64,000 nt of DNA from Brevundimonas sp. M20 (GCF_006547065.1 NZ_CP041243.1:2805001-2869000), one strand, 5' to 3'; shown: positions 19,009 to 28,052, numbered from the stretch's first letter. Notes: generated from the sequence alone by a model not told the origin. A program made the numbers and translations.

Positions 19009-20439
19009 ATGACCGTCCTCGTTTCCCCGCCCGCCATCCTCGACAGCGCCGAGGTCGGCGCAGACGAAGCCCTCTCGATCCTTCAGGACGCCCTGACCGG
19101 AGCCGATGACGGCGAACTGTTTCTGGAGCGATCCGAGTCGGAGTCGCTCGTTTTCGACGACGGCCGTCTGAAGTCCGCGGCCTATGACGCGACCGAAGGC
19201 TTCGGCCTGCGCGTCGTCGCCGGCGAGACCGCCGGTTACGCCCACGCCAACGAGATCAGCGCCCCGGCCCTGCGCCGCGCCGCCGACAGCGCGGCCCTGG
19301 CCAAGTCGGGCCACGCCGGGATCGCCGCCGGGGCCCCGCAGGCGACCAATCGCAAACTCTATGACGAGGTCGATCCCCTCGCCTCCCCCGCCTTCTCCGA
19401 CAAGATCGCCCTTTTGGCTGAGATCGACGCCTGGGCCCGCGCCCGCGATCCGCGCGTCGTACAGGTCTCGGCTTCACTGGTCGGCGAGCATCGCCAGATC
19501 GAGATCCTGCGCGGCGATGGCCGCCTGATGCGCGACATGCGCCCGCTGGTGCGCCTGAACGTCTCCGTCACCGTCGAGAAGGACGGCAAGCGCGAGAGCG
19601 CCTCGTCCGGCGCGGGCGGTCGCGCGGGCTTCGAGGCCTGGGTGGCTCCGGACCGCTGGCAGGCGCAGGTCGATGAGGCTCTGCGTCAGGCCCTGGTCAA
19701 CCTGGAGGCCATCGACTGCCCGGCGGGCGAGATGGATGTGGTTCTGGGCGCCGGCTGGCCCGGCGTCCTGCTACACGAAGCCATCGGCCACGGCTTCGAA
19801 GGGGATTTTCACCGCAAGGGTTCGTCGGTCTTCACCGGCATGATGGGCAAGCGCGTGGCGGCCCCGGGCGTGACCGTGGTGGACGACGGATCCATCGCCG
19901 GTCGCCGGGGCTCCCTGACCATCGACGACGAGGGCACGCCGACCAACCGCACCGTCCTGATCGAGGACGGCATCATGGTCGGGCTGATGCACGACCGCCT
20001 TTCGGCGCGCCAGCTGAACACCAAGGCCACCGGCAACGGCCGCCGCCAGTCGTTCGCCCACATGCCCATGCCGCGCATGACCAACACCTTCATGGAAGGC
20101 GGCAAGGATTCGAAGGCCGACATGATCGCCAACACGAAGCGCGGCCTCTACGCCGCGAACTTCGGCGGCGGGCAGGTGGACATCACGAACGGCAAGTTCG
20201 TGTTCCAGTGCACGGAGGCCTATCTGATCGAGGACGGGAAGATCACCGCCCCGGTGCGCGGCGCGACCCTGATCGGCGACGGCGCCACGGCCCTGACGCA
20301 GGTTCAGATGATCGGCGACGACTTCGCGTTCGATCCGGGTGTCGGTGTGTGCGGCAAGGCCGGTCAGGGCGTACCGGTAGGCATCGGCCAACCTTCGCTG
20401 AAGATCGGCGGACTAACGGTGGGCGGGACAGCGGTCTAG
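19009..20439 (+). CDS. tldD: TldD metalloprotease subunit
   Basis: A 476-residue TldD/PmbA family protein. By family knowledge TldD pairs with TldE (PmbA) to form a zinc protease that degrades unstructured or modified peptides. The TldD-specific zinc motif is LHEAIGHGFEGDFHRKGSS, and SFAHMPMPRMTNTFM and the C-terminal CGKAGQGVPVGIGQPSL are conserved. No tldE/pmbA lies next to it in this window. A very short AT-rich stretch (ctaattagggagc) precedes the ATG. The 3' end runs into a GGGATTA tandem repeat. Confidence 0.95.
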   Translation: MTVLVSPPAILDSAEVGADEALSILQDALTGADDGELFLERSESESLVFDDGRLKSAAYDATEGFGLRVVAGETAGYAHANEISAPALRRAADSAALAKSGHAGIAAGAPQATNRKLYDEVDPLASPAFSDKIALLAEIDAWARARDPRVVQVSASLVGEHRQIEILRGDGRLMRDMRPLVRLNVSVTVEKDGKRESASSGAGGRAGFEAWVAPDRWQAQVDEALRQALVNLEAIDCPAGEMDVVLGAGWPGVLLHEAIGHGFEGDFHRKGSSVFTGMMGKRVAAPGVTVVDDGSIAGRRGSLTIDDEGTPTNRTVLIEDGIMVGLMHDRLSARQLNTKATGNGRRQSFAHMPMPRMTNTFMEGGKDSKADMIANTKRGLYAANFGGGQVDITNGKFVFQCTEAYLIEDGKITAPVRGATLIGDGATALTQVQMIGDDFAFDPGVGVCGKAGQGVPVGIGQPSLKIGGLTVGGTAV

Positions 20440-20528
20440 GGATTAGGGATTAGGGATTGTCGGCGCCAAACGGGCGACCAACAGGTCTGAACCGAGACCT
20501 AATCCCCAATCCCTAGTCCCTAATCCCC
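20436..20528. repeat. GGGATTA tandem repeats in an inverted arrangement (bidirectional terminator)
   Basis: Three GGGATTA-type 7-mers follow the tldD stop (20436-20458). A complementary arm of TAATCCC/CTAGTCCC units lies at 20498-20528. Together they could form a long imperfect hairpin, with an inner AGGTCT-gaaccg-AGACCT stem at 20483-20500. It sits between convergent tldD and the GumN-like gene, so terminating both transcripts is plausible. Confidence 0.65.
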
Positions 20529-20532
20529 GGCT

Positions 20533-21495
20533 TCACTTCCACTCCGGCCCGACGATCTCGAACCCGCGCGCCTTCAGGCTGTCCAGAACGCCGCCCTCCT
20601 CGGCCAGCAGACGGACCGGGGCGACGCCCATGGTGGTGCCGGGCGAGATCATCGCCGTCTCGACGGCGGCCGCCCATTGTTGGTGCAGTTGCGGCGCGAT
20701 CTCCGGATCGCCCCACGGCCAGCAGACGTTCAGAGCCTGCTCAATGGGCGAGTTGACCACCTCCGGCACCCGGAAGGCGCGCCAGTCGATGGCGCGATCC
20801 CGCGAGGACTCCGGCCCGGCCTCGGCGGCGGCGATGGCGCGCTCGACGCAGGGAACGTGCACGGTCTGGGGCGCCGAGATCAGGCTCTCGACCATCTCAT
20901 CCCCGCGCACGATGCCGACCGGCCGCATGTCTGTACGCGCGCGGCGGCCCGCCCGCCGAACCACGTCGATAGCGTCCTGCCCTTCCCGGCCCGCGCGGAA
21001 GCCGGCCTTGTCCTGCATCAGGTCGAGACCGAGCATGAGCAGGCTCTTGCGCCGCCAGTCCTGATCGCGGTCGCCCGCCATCAGGGCTTCCAGCCGCGCC
21101 TGATACTCCGGCGACAGATAGTCGGCGGTCGTCGTGTCGCCGGGCAATTGGCTGATGGTGCGCATGCGCCAGATGACCCGCAGCAGATCGCTGAAAGAGG
21201 CCCGCCCTTCCTGCGGCAGCAGGATCAAATCCGCCTTCGCGGCGGCTTCCTCCAGCGCATCCGGATGCCAGGTCACGTCGCGCGGAATGCTGCGGATGGA
21301 ACCGACGAGGATCAGGGTCGTGTCGCCCCGCGTCACCGTCCACATCGGCGCGCCCGAGCGGCGGGCCAGCACCACGACCTCGTCGAGTTCGACGGCATCG
21401 TCCTGCGTGACCGGGGGCGCCGTCTGGGCGATGGCCGGCGAAGCGACCGGAGCGAGGGTCAGAAGGATCGATGCAACAACCGCGACGGACTTCAT
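20533..21495 (-). CDS. TraB/GumN family protein, exported
   Basis: A 320-residue protein with a signal peptide (MKSVAVVASILLTLAPVASPAIAQ). The mature part begins with GAPMWTVTRGDTTLILVGS, the TraB/GumN motif; GSIRSIP replaces the usual G-x-x-H segment, so the conserved histidine appears to be missing. A second family patch (ISPGTTMGVAPVRLLAEEGGVL) is near the C-terminus. GumN-like proteins are thought to be related to tiki-type metalloproteases; loss of the histidine argues against catalysis here. The start is the ATG at 21495, although the frame is open further up. Diverges from the first receptor gene. Confidence 0.8.
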   Translation of the reverse strand: MKSVAVVASILLTLAPVASPAIAQTAPPVTQDDAVELDEVVVLARRSGAPMWTVTRGDTTLILVGSIRSIPRDVTWHPDALEEAAAKADLILLPQEGRASFSDLLRVIWRMRTISQLPGDTTTADYLSPEYQARLEALMAGDRDQDWRRKSLLMLGLDLMQDKAGFRAGREGQDAIDVVRRAGRRARTDMRPVGIVRGDEMVESLISAPQTVHVPCVERAIAAAEAGPESSRDRAIDWRAFRVPEVVNSPIEQALNVCWPWGDPEIAPQLHQQWAAAVETAMISPGTTMGVAPVRLLAEEGGVLDSLKARGFEIVGPEWK

Positions 21496-21601
21496 GATGC
21501 CACCCGTTAGACTTGATGAAAGACAGTATTGCGCAGACAAGATCAGAACACCAAAATGACAGCCCTGTAATGCTGTCTCCGATTTAATCCACCTGTCCGT
21601 G

Positions 21602-21611
21602 TTGTAACTGG
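21602..21611 (+). promoter_or_regulatory. Shared motif TTGTAACTGG upstream of first TonB receptor
   Basis: The 10-mer TTGTAACTGG (then nGA) lies 55 bases before the receptor ATG at 21667. It is identical to 23809-23818, which lies 49 bases before the second receptor. Inverted repeats GACAGC/GCTGTC (21558-21577) and CTGTC/GACAG flank it. Probably part of a promoter recognised by one shared sigma factor or regulator. Confidence 0.45.
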
Positions 21612-21666
21612 AGACAGGCGGCTCATGCGGCCACACCTCTCGTCACATGACGAGGGGAGTTCCGCA

Positions 21667-23706
21667 ATGACCAAGACCATTTTGATGGCGACCACGGCGC
21701 TGGTTCTGGGCGCCGGCGCGGCCGCCGCGCAGACGCCGCCCCCCGCACCGCAATCCGTCCAGGCCGAAGCCGGACAGCAGGGCGTGCTGGTGTTCACCCC
21801 GGACTTCTTCGCCGACCAGCGCCCGACCACCGCCCTGGACATGGTCAACCGGGTGCCGGGCTTCAGCGTCTCTGACGGTGACGGCAGCCGGGGCTTCGAG
21901 GGCTCGGTCGGCAACGTCCTGATCAACGGCTCACGGCCCGCCTCGAAGAACGACTCGGGCTCGAACGTTCTGGGCCGGACACTGGCAAGCAATGTCGAGC
22001 GGATCGAACTGATCCGCGGCGGCGCGCCCGGCATAGATATGCAGGGCTTCTCGGTCGTGGTGAATGTCGTCACCCGCAGCCAGGCCAGCCAGCAGACCAT
22101 CGTCACCGGAAACGCCGTCCTGTTTGAAGGCGGTCAAGACGTCTATGGCGGCTCGGTCCAGTTCACCGCCCGCGACGGCGACCGGACGTGGGGCTTCACC
22201 CTGAGCGACGGCCTGTCGATGAGCGACTCCAACGGCACGGGTCCGGTCATCCGCCGCAACGGCGCGGGGACGATCATCCGCGACGAGGACTATTTCAACG
22301 ACCAGAAGGGCGGCGGCCAGTCGGTCCGGGTCAACTACGCCAGCCCGTTCCTGGGCGGGAAGATCGACCTGACGGCGCGCTACGGCCTCAACGACTACGA
22401 AGGCATCAACCTGCAGACCTCGCCGACGGTCCGGCGCGAGAGCCTGTACGCCGAGGACGGCTCCAGCGGTGAGTTCGGCGCGGTCTACACCCGCCCGCTG
22501 AGCAGCCGGTTCAATCTGGAAACCCGCTTCATCCACGAGTTCAGCGACTTCGACGCCGTCTCGACCAACCGGACCCGTCTGTCGGGCGTGGACAGCCCCG
22601 AGCAGCGCTTCGAGTCTGACGGCAATGCGTCCGAGACCATCCTGCGCGGCCTGATCCGCTTCGAGCAGTCGGCGAAGCTGACGTGGGAGTTCGGCGGCGA
22701 GGTCGCCTACAACATGCTGGAGACCGAGCAGGCCTTCAGCATCGGCGGCGCGCCGGTCCCCCTGCCCTCGGCCTCGGTCAAGGTCGAGGAGACGCGGGGC
22801 GAAGTGTTCGGCAAGGGCACCTGGCGCGTGCGTGAAGATCTGATGATCGAAGGCGGCCTGCGGATGGAGGCCTCGACAATCACCCAATCCGGCGACGCCG
22901 ATCAGGAGAAGAGCTTCTTCTTCCCCAAACCCCGTTTGCTGGCGACCTGGACGCCGATGCCAAACAACCAGTTCCGCCTGCGCTTCGAGCGTGAAGTGGG
23001 TCAGCTGGACTTCGGCGACTTCGCCGCCTCGGCCGATCTGGAGGATGAGAACGTCTTCGGCGGCAACATCGACCTGGAGCCCGAGCAACGCTGGATCAGC
23101 GAACTGATCTATGAGCGTCGCTTCCTGGGCGACGGCATCGTCAGCATCGGCCTGCGCCATGACGAGATCGTCGACGCCATCGACGTCATCCCGCTGGACG
23201 ACGGCCTGTCGGCGGTCGGCAACATCGGCGACGGCACGCTGGACCAACTGGCCGTGAACGTTCTGGTGCCGATGGACTGGGCCGGTTTCACCGGCGGACG
23301 TCTGGGTTTCCGCAACACCTGGAACCAGACCGAAGTCACCGACCCGACCACCGGCGAAGCCCGGCCGATCTCGAACGTCCGCAGCACGCAGGCGACCTTC
23401 ACTATCGCCCAGGACATCACGTCGTGGAAACTGCAGTGGGGCGGCGCCTGGATCCCCCTGCTGGGTCAGACCAGCTTCGACCCGGACCAGCGGTTCAGCT
23501 GGCGCGGGCGGGACTATTTCGAGGCCTGGGCCGAGTACAAGCCGACCCCGACCCTGTCGATCCGGGCCCAGATCAACATCTGGGACAATTTCGACCAGGA
23601 GCGCATCGCTTACGGTGATCGGGTCAGCCGGCCGGTCTCCTACATCGAAACGCGCGAGATCGACCCCCGCACCTTCTACCAGATCCGTCTGCGCAAGACG
23701 TTCTGA
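21667..23706 (+). CDS. TonB-dependent outer membrane receptor (paralogue 1)
   Basis: A 679-residue outer-membrane protein. It has a signal peptide (MTKTILMATTALVLGAGAAA, cleavage near AAAQT), a plug domain (about residues 35-150, with LDMVNRVPGF and VERIELIRGGAPGIDMQG) and a C-terminal 22-strand barrel ending in RLRKTF with the expected terminal Phe. The family imports large substrates with TonB energy; the ligand is unknown. The ATG at 21667 has a GAGGGGAG site. It is followed by a strong terminator and then a clear paralogue in the same orientation. Confidence 0.9.
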   Translation: MTKTILMATTALVLGAGAAAAQTPPPAPQSVQAEAGQQGVLVFTPDFFADQRPTTALDMVNRVPGFSVSDGDGSRGFEGSVGNVLINGSRPASKNDSGSNVLGRTLASNVERIELIRGGAPGIDMQGFSVVVNVVTRSQASQQTIVTGNAVLFEGGQDVYGGSVQFTARDGDRTWGFTLSDGLSMSDSNGTGPVIRRNGAGTIIRDEDYFNDQKGGGQSVRVNYASPFLGGKIDLTARYGLNDYEGINLQTSPTVRRESLYAEDGSSGEFGAVYTRPLSSRFNLETRFIHEFSDFDAVSTNRTRLSGVDSPEQRFESDGNASETILRGLIRFEQSAKLTWEFGGEVAYNMLETEQAFSIGGAPVPLPSASVKVEETRGEVFGKGTWRVREDLMIEGGLRMEASTITQSGDADQEKSFFFPKPRLLATWTPMPNNQFRLRFEREVGQLDFGDFAASADLEDENVFGGNIDLEPEQRWISELIYERRFLGDGIVSIGLRHDEIVDAIDVIPLDDGLSAVGNIGDGTLDQLAVNVLVPMDWAGFTGGRLGFRNTWNQTEVTDPTTGEARPISNVRSTQATFTIAQDITSWKLQWGGAWIPLLGQTSFDPDQRFSWRGRDYFEAWAEYKPTPTLSIRAQINIWDNFDQERIAYGDRVSRPVSYIETREIDPRTFYQIRLRKTF

Positions 23707-23746
23707 CATCGGCTCCGGCCGCGCCCCTGAATGGCCGGAGCTGGAC

Positions 23747-23783
23747 GGCGGCGGAGGTTCCCTTACCCTCCGCCGCCCCTTTT
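23747..23783 (+). terminator. Rho-independent terminator after first receptor
   Basis: An 11-bp GC stem (23747-23757 with 23767-23777) and a 9-base loop are followed by CCTTTT. An additional 9-bp hairpin (GCTCCGGCC with GGCCGGAGC) lies just upstream at 23712-23741. Separates the two receptor genes into distinct transcripts. Confidence 0.75.
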
Positions 23784-23808
23784 CGGTGATCGCGCCTGAC
23801 TTTCCCGC

Positions 23809-23818
23809 TTGTAACTGG
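23809..23818 (+). promoter_or_regulatory. Shared motif TTGTAACTGG upstream of second TonB receptor
   Basis: Identical 10-mer to 21602-21611 at nearly the same distance from the start (49 bases before the ATG at 23868). Sequence around it is otherwise not conserved, which makes simple duplication drift less likely and a functional site more likely. Confidence 0.45.
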
Positions 23819-23867
23819 CGAAGGTCCGACGGTCCGGGCATAGGTCCCTCAAAACGGGGGGATTCAC

Positions 23868-25949
23868 ATGCGCAAGGCCATCTGGCTTGCGGGCGTCGCG
23901 GCGTCCGTTCTTGCAGTTCCGGCCATGGCTCAGGTCGCGCCTGCGAGCGTGGCCGAGGCGCCGCGCCCCGCCGGACCTGCCGGCGAAGCGCCCGAAGTGG
24001 ATGCCGCCCAGCGCGGGGTGTTGATCTTTGAACCGGCCTTCTTCGCCGCCAGCCGACCCAACACCGCCTGGGACATGATCACCCGCCTGCCGGGCTTCTC
24101 GTTCAGCGGCGGCGACAGCGACACTCGCGGCCTGGCGGGCGCCTCCGGCAATGTGCTGATCGACGGACAGCTTCCCTCCAGCAAGACAGACGGACTGGGC
24201 AGCGTTCTGGGCCGTATCTCCGCCGCCTCGGTGGCGCGGATCGAACTGATCCGCGGCGGCGCGCCGGGCGTCGACATGCGCGGCCATCCGGTCGTCGCCA
24301 ATGTGGTTCTGGTGCGCGCCGTGACGACCGGGCGGGTGCTGGAGACCAACGCCTACACCTATCCTGACGGCTACCTTGGTCCGACCCTGCTGTTCGGCTG
24401 GTCCCGCCGCGAGGGTGATGAGCAGATCGAGGCCGAGATCAGCGCCGCCAGCGACCGCACCGATGGTACAGGCCCCGGCTTCCGCCGCCGCTATGACTCG
24501 GCCGGAAACCTGACGCAGGACGCCGAACTGGACCGCTGGGACCGGTACAGGAACCTGCGCGCGACGGGCGCCTTGCAGCGGCGACTGGGTGGTGGACGGC
24601 TTCGGGTCAACGCGCTGCTGGGCCTGAGCGACAACGATGATCGACAAGCCGTTCGCATCCTTTCAGGCGTCGGCGCCGACAGCCGGAACGAGGAGAGCGA
24701 ACAGTCGCTGGACGGCGAGCTCGGTGTGAACTGGGTTCGCGATCTGGGCCCGCGTTCGGCGCTCGAACTGACCGGACTGCAGCGGTACGAGACAGAGGAG
24801 TACGTCGGCGTTTCGACCGGGGGCGGCGACAACGAGACCTTCACCTCGGACGCCACGGCGGGCGAAAGCATCCTGCGCGGCGCCCTGCGCTTCCGTCCGA
24901 CGGATCAGTGGGCGTTCGAAGGCGGCGGCGAGGCGGCGTGGAACGTCCTCGACAGCGCCACGACCTATGCCGAGAACAGCGTGCCCATTCCCCTGCCCTC
25001 GGCCTCGGTACGGGTCGAGGAGCTGCGCGGCGAGGTGTTCGGTCAGGCGACCTGGCGACCGTCGCCGGAGTTCACCGTGGAGGCCGGGCTGCGCATCGAG
25101 GCGTCGGAGATCAGCCAGACCGGCGACAGCAACACCAACAAGACCTTCACCTACGCCAAGCCCCGTCTGCAGGCGACCTGGACGCCCGGCGCGGGTCACC
25201 AGTTCCGCTTCCGGGTCGAGCGGGATGTGGGCCAACTGGACTTCGACGACTTCGTCGCCTCGGCGGACATAGACATCGGCGAAGTGGAAGCCGGCAACCC
25301 GGACCTGGCGCCCCAGCAGGAAACGGTGTTCGAGGCGCTGTACGAGCGCCGGTTCTGGAATGACGGCGTGTTCGACGCGACCCTCCAGCACGCCGAGATC
25401 GAGGATGTGGTCGATGTCATTCTGCTGGCCGGCGGCTTCGACGGCGTCGGCAATATCGGCGACGGAACCTCCGGCTTCTTCCGCCTGCGGGTCACACTGC
25501 CGTTCGACAAACTGGGGGTTCCCAACGCACGCCTGCACGTCCGCACGACCTGGGCGTGGAGTGAGGTCACCGACCCGGTCACCGGCGAAAACCGCCGCTT
25601 CCAGGGCAGTCAGGCCTTCGGTTGCGAGGTGAACTTCAATCACGATCTGAACGGCGGACGCTGGTCTTACGGCTTCGAGCATGGCTGCAATACGGACAAG
25701 GGCCGCACCTTCCGGGTTCGGGAAATCCGCGCCTCGCGTGAGGACCCGTTTGTGCTGATTTATGGCCAGTGGAAACCGCGCGACGACCTGACCCTGCGTG
25801 TCGATCTGGGTAACGCCACGGATCAGAAGCAGGGCTATGACCGCCTGCTCTACAGCGGCCCCCGCGACGTCGCCCCGATCAGCGGGCGTGAGGTCCGTCA
25901 GACCGAAGCCAGTCCCTGGCTGTATCTGCAGGTCCGTAAGACATTTTAG
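23868..25949 (+). CDS. TonB-dependent outer membrane receptor (paralogue 2)
   Basis: A 693-residue receptor, paralogous to the preceding one: signal peptide (cleavage near AMAQ), a shared mature start GVLIFEPAFFAASRPNTAW, plug motif VARIELIRGGAPGVDMRG, corresponding barrel strands such as PLPSASVRVEELRGEVFGQ, and terminal QVRKTF. Both lack a visible TonB-box consensus, as is common for divergent Caulobacterales receptors. The ligand is unknown. A tandem pair of similar receptors suggests specialisation for related substrates. It ends at a cluster of REP-like repeats. Confidence 0.9.
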   Translation: MRKAIWLAGVAASVLAVPAMAQVAPASVAEAPRPAGPAGEAPEVDAAQRGVLIFEPAFFAASRPNTAWDMITRLPGFSFSGGDSDTRGLAGASGNVLIDGQLPSSKTDGLGSVLGRISAASVARIELIRGGAPGVDMRGHPVVANVVLVRAVTTGRVLETNAYTYPDGYLGPTLLFGWSRREGDEQIEAEISAASDRTDGTGPGFRRRYDSAGNLTQDAELDRWDRYRNLRATGALQRRLGGGRLRVNALLGLSDNDDRQAVRILSGVGADSRNEESEQSLDGELGVNWVRDLGPRSALELTGLQRYETEEYVGVSTGGGDNETFTSDATAGESILRGALRFRPTDQWAFEGGGEAAWNVLDSATTYAENSVPIPLPSASVRVEELRGEVFGQATWRPSPEFTVEAGLRIEASEISQTGDSNTNKTFTYAKPRLQATWTPGAGHQFRFRVERDVGQLDFDDFVASADIDIGEVEAGNPDLAPQQETVFEALYERRFWNDGVFDATLQHAEIEDVVDVILLAGGFDGVGNIGDGTSGFFRLRVTLPFDKLGVPNARLHVRTTWAWSEVTDPVTGENRRFQGSQAFGCEVNFNHDLNGGRWSYGFEHGCNTDKGRTFRVREIRASREDPFVLIYGQWKPRDDLTLRVDLGNATDQKQGYDRLLYSGPRDVAPISGREVRQTEASPWLYLQVRKTF

Positions 25950-25950
25950 G

Positions 25951-25990
25951 GCGCTATCGCTCGCCGCGCGGCGGCTCGCTGCTTGAGCGC
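25951..25990 (-). repeat. 40-bp REP-like palindromic repeat, copy B (inverted)
   Basis: Read on the minus strand this matches the 26063 copy. Its central stem is GCCGC-CGC-GCGGC, different in sequence but still perfectly paired. It begins one base after the stop codon region of the second receptor. Confidence 0.75.
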
Positions 25991-26013
25991 GGGTGGGGGG
26001 CACGGCCCGAAAT

Positions 26014-26053
26014 GCGCTCAAGCAGCGAACGCCCGCGTCACGAGCGATTTCGC
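26014..26053 (+). repeat. 40-bp REP-like palindromic repeat, copy C (degenerate)
   Basis: Shares the first 15 bases (GCGCTCAAGCAGCGA) and CGAGCGAT with the 26063 copy, but both its central stem and outer stem (ending TTCGC) are no longer paired. It is probably a decaying copy. Confidence 0.65.
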
Positions 26054-26062
26054 AAAGGAAGC

Positions 26063-26102
26063 GCGCTCAAGCAGCGAGCGACCGCGTCGCGAGCGATAGC
26101 GC
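26063..26102 (+). repeat. 40-bp REP-like palindromic repeat, copy D
   Basis: Best-conserved copy: outer GCGCT/AGCGC and central GCGAC-CGC-GTCGC are both paired. It directly abuts the terminator of the POT transporter gene. Confidence 0.75.
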
Positions 26103-26103
26103 C

Positions 26104-26140
26104 AAAAAAGAAAGGGCGGAGCCGCGACGCTCCGCCCTTT
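26104..26140 (-). terminator. Rho-independent terminator of the POT transporter gene
   Basis: A perfect 11-bp stem (AAAGGGCGGAG at 26111-26121 with its complement at 26130-26140) has an 8-base loop. On the minus strand it is followed by CTTTTTTGG. It lies 24 bases beyond the stop codon of the gene ending at 26164. Confidence 0.85.
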
Positions 26141-26163
26141 CCGTTTCCGTCCTGTTCAGGCGA

Positions 26164-27888
26164 TCAGTGAATGCCCGCCATGCCCTTCTTGAGCAGCGGC
26201 GAGATGAGCAGCAGGAAGACCCCCACGCCGACGCCGGTCCAGCCGATGGTGCTGAAAATCGAGCCATAGGTCTGCAGCGCCAGAGCCGGGTTGGTGACAA
26301 CGCCCGCGACGGTGTCGGTGGCGGTGGCGGCGGCGATCCAGCCGGCGACGATGTGCGCCACGGAGCTGGACAGGAACCACACGCCCATCATCAGACCAAC
26401 CACGCGCGCCACCGACAGTTTGGTGATCATCGACAGGCCCACCGGCGAAAGGCAGAGCTCGCCGACAGTGTGCAGGAAGTAGGTCAGGAACAGGAAGAGC
26501 AGCGGAACGCGGAAGTCCACGTTGGCCGCATTGCCCGAAGCCCAGGCCAACAGCAGGAAGCCGGCGCCGACGAAGGCAAGGGCCGCCGCGAACTTCACCG
26601 GGGTCGACGGTTCACGGTTACGCTTGCCGAGCCAGACCCACAAGGCGGCGACGATCGGGCCGCCGATAACGATGATGCCCGGGTTGAACATCTGGGTGTA
26701 ACCGGCGTTGAACCACGACGGCATCTGGGTCGATTGGTCAGCGAACAGGGTCAGCGAGGAGCCCGCCTGCTCGAACAGAGCCCAGAACAGGACCGAGAAG
26801 AAGATCAGGACCTGGGCGACCAGCATGCGCGAACGCTCTGCGCCCTTCAGGCCGAAGACCGTGAAGCCGACGACGCCGAGGAAGGTCAGGCCGGCGATCG
26901 GCAGCAGGATCGCCTGGATGATCTCGTGGCGCTGCATCAGCAGCCAGGTCGGGAAGACGGCGACGATGCCGGCGATCCAGAAGAAGGGCACCAGCGGCAC
27001 GCCCAGGATCGAACGTCCCTGAACCGGAACCGGTGGTCCACCGCGACCTTCCAGCCACGACTGGCCGAAGATGAAAGTCAGCAGCCCGAGCAGCATGCCG
27101 ATGCCCGCGAGGCCGAAGCCATAGGCCCAGCCATAGGTGAAACCGAGGTAGGAACACGCCGCGGTGGCGAGGAACGAACCCAGGTTGATGCCGACGTAAA
27201 AGATGGTGAAGCCACCGTCGCGACGCGGATCGTTCTGCTCATACAGGGCGCCGACGACGGTCGAGATATTGGCCTTCAGGAAGCCCACGCCGACGATGAT
27301 CAGCGACAGGGCCAGGAAGAGCAGAGGCTCGCCGACTTTCAGGTCGCGGGTCTTTTCGGTCGAGTAGCTTCCGGCCGGAGTGAAGGCCGGCAGATCGCCC
27401 GCGGGCGTTCCGACCGCCGTCACGCCTTCCGGCGCGATGGTGACCTGCGTCCGTTCGGCGCCATTGACCGCGAAGATCTTGCGGTTCTGGTCACGGCCTT
27501 CGACCTGCAGTTCATAGACAGTGGAGCCGATGGTCAGGCGTTCCTTGCCGCCGGAGCCTTCGAACGCCATCGTGAAGTGGCCGGCCACCAGAAGCACGGC
27601 GCCGATGATGACCGCCTTGCGCGATCCGAGATACCGGTCGGCGATCATGCCGCCGATAACCGGCATCAGGTAAACCATGGCCGCGTAGGCCGCGTAGATG
27701 CCTTGGGCTTCTGCCGGGCCGAACAGGAAGTGCTGCGTCAGATAGAGGACCAGCAGGGCCCGCATACCGTAGTAGGAGAAGCGCTCCCACATCTCGGTGA
27801 AGAACAGAACCACCAGCCCGCGCGGATGTCCCAGAAACGTCTTGCGGGGCGAAGCGCTAAGCTCGCCCCCGGCGTCCGTCGTACTCAA
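26164..27888 (-). CDS. POT/PTR2 family proton-coupled oligopeptide transporter
   Basis: A 574-residue (if the TTG at 27888 is used) membrane transporter of 12-14 helices. The family signature FFTEMWERFSYYGMR (ExxERFxYYG) lies close to the N-terminus, and NLGSFLATAACSYLGFTYGW matches the second PTR2 pattern. A large soluble insertion with TVYELQVEGRDQNRK and neighbouring strands lies between helices, as in some bacterial peptide transporters. It imports di- and tripeptides with protons. The TTG start follows GGGAG by 7 bases; an ATG at 27936 is an alternative. It diverges from the substrate-binding lipoprotein gene. Confidence 0.92.
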   Translation of the reverse strand: MSTTDAGGELSASPRKTFLGHPRGLVVLFFTEMWERFSYYGMRALLVLYLTQHFLFGPAEAQGIYAAYAAMVYLMPVIGGMIADRYLGSRKAVIIGAVLLVAGHFTMAFEGSGGKERLTIGSTVYELQVEGRDQNRKIFAVNGAERTQVTIAPEGVTAVGTPAGDLPAFTPAGSYSTEKTRDLKVGEPLLFLALSLIIVGVGFLKANISTVVGALYEQNDPRRDGGFTIFYVGINLGSFLATAACSYLGFTYGWAYGFGLAGIGMLLGLLTFIFGQSWLEGRGGPPVPVQGRSILGVPLVPFFWIAGIVAVFPTWLLMQRHEIIQAILLPIAGLTFLGVVGFTVFGLKGAERSRMLVAQVLIFFSVLFWALFEQAGSSLTLFADQSTQMPSWFNAGYTQMFNPGIIVIGGPIVAALWVWLGKRNREPSTPVKFAAALAFVGAGFLLLAWASGNAANVDFRVPLLFLFLTYFLHTVGELCLSPVGLSMITKLSVARVVGLMMGVWFLSSSVAHIVAGWIAAATATDTVAGVVTNPALALQTYGSIFSTIGWTGVGVGVFLLLISPLLKKGMAGIH

Positions 27889-28052
27889 CGGCCAACTCCC
27901 ATAATGCTTGCGCCCCACCTGACGCGATGGGCGCATAAGCAGCACGCGGAGCAACTGGCCACAAGGGTTAAGGGTAAATTGGTCGAAAGCGGCTTGTGCT
28001 GCGCCGTCGGTGCAGGATAGGCGCGAAACCTCTGAAGGCAGGCGAGACCTGA

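Noticed and set aside
20436..20528. Telomere-like or plasmid-origin iteron interpretation of GGGATTA repeats
   Set aside because: Only three units per arm, in an inverted arrangement between convergent genes, without a replication initiator gene nearby; a terminator role is simpler.
25951..26102. Possible CRISPR array of repeated units after the second TonB receptor
   Set aside because: Only three copies, one inverted and one degenerate, spaced irregularly, with no cas genes; REP-like palindromes explain them better.
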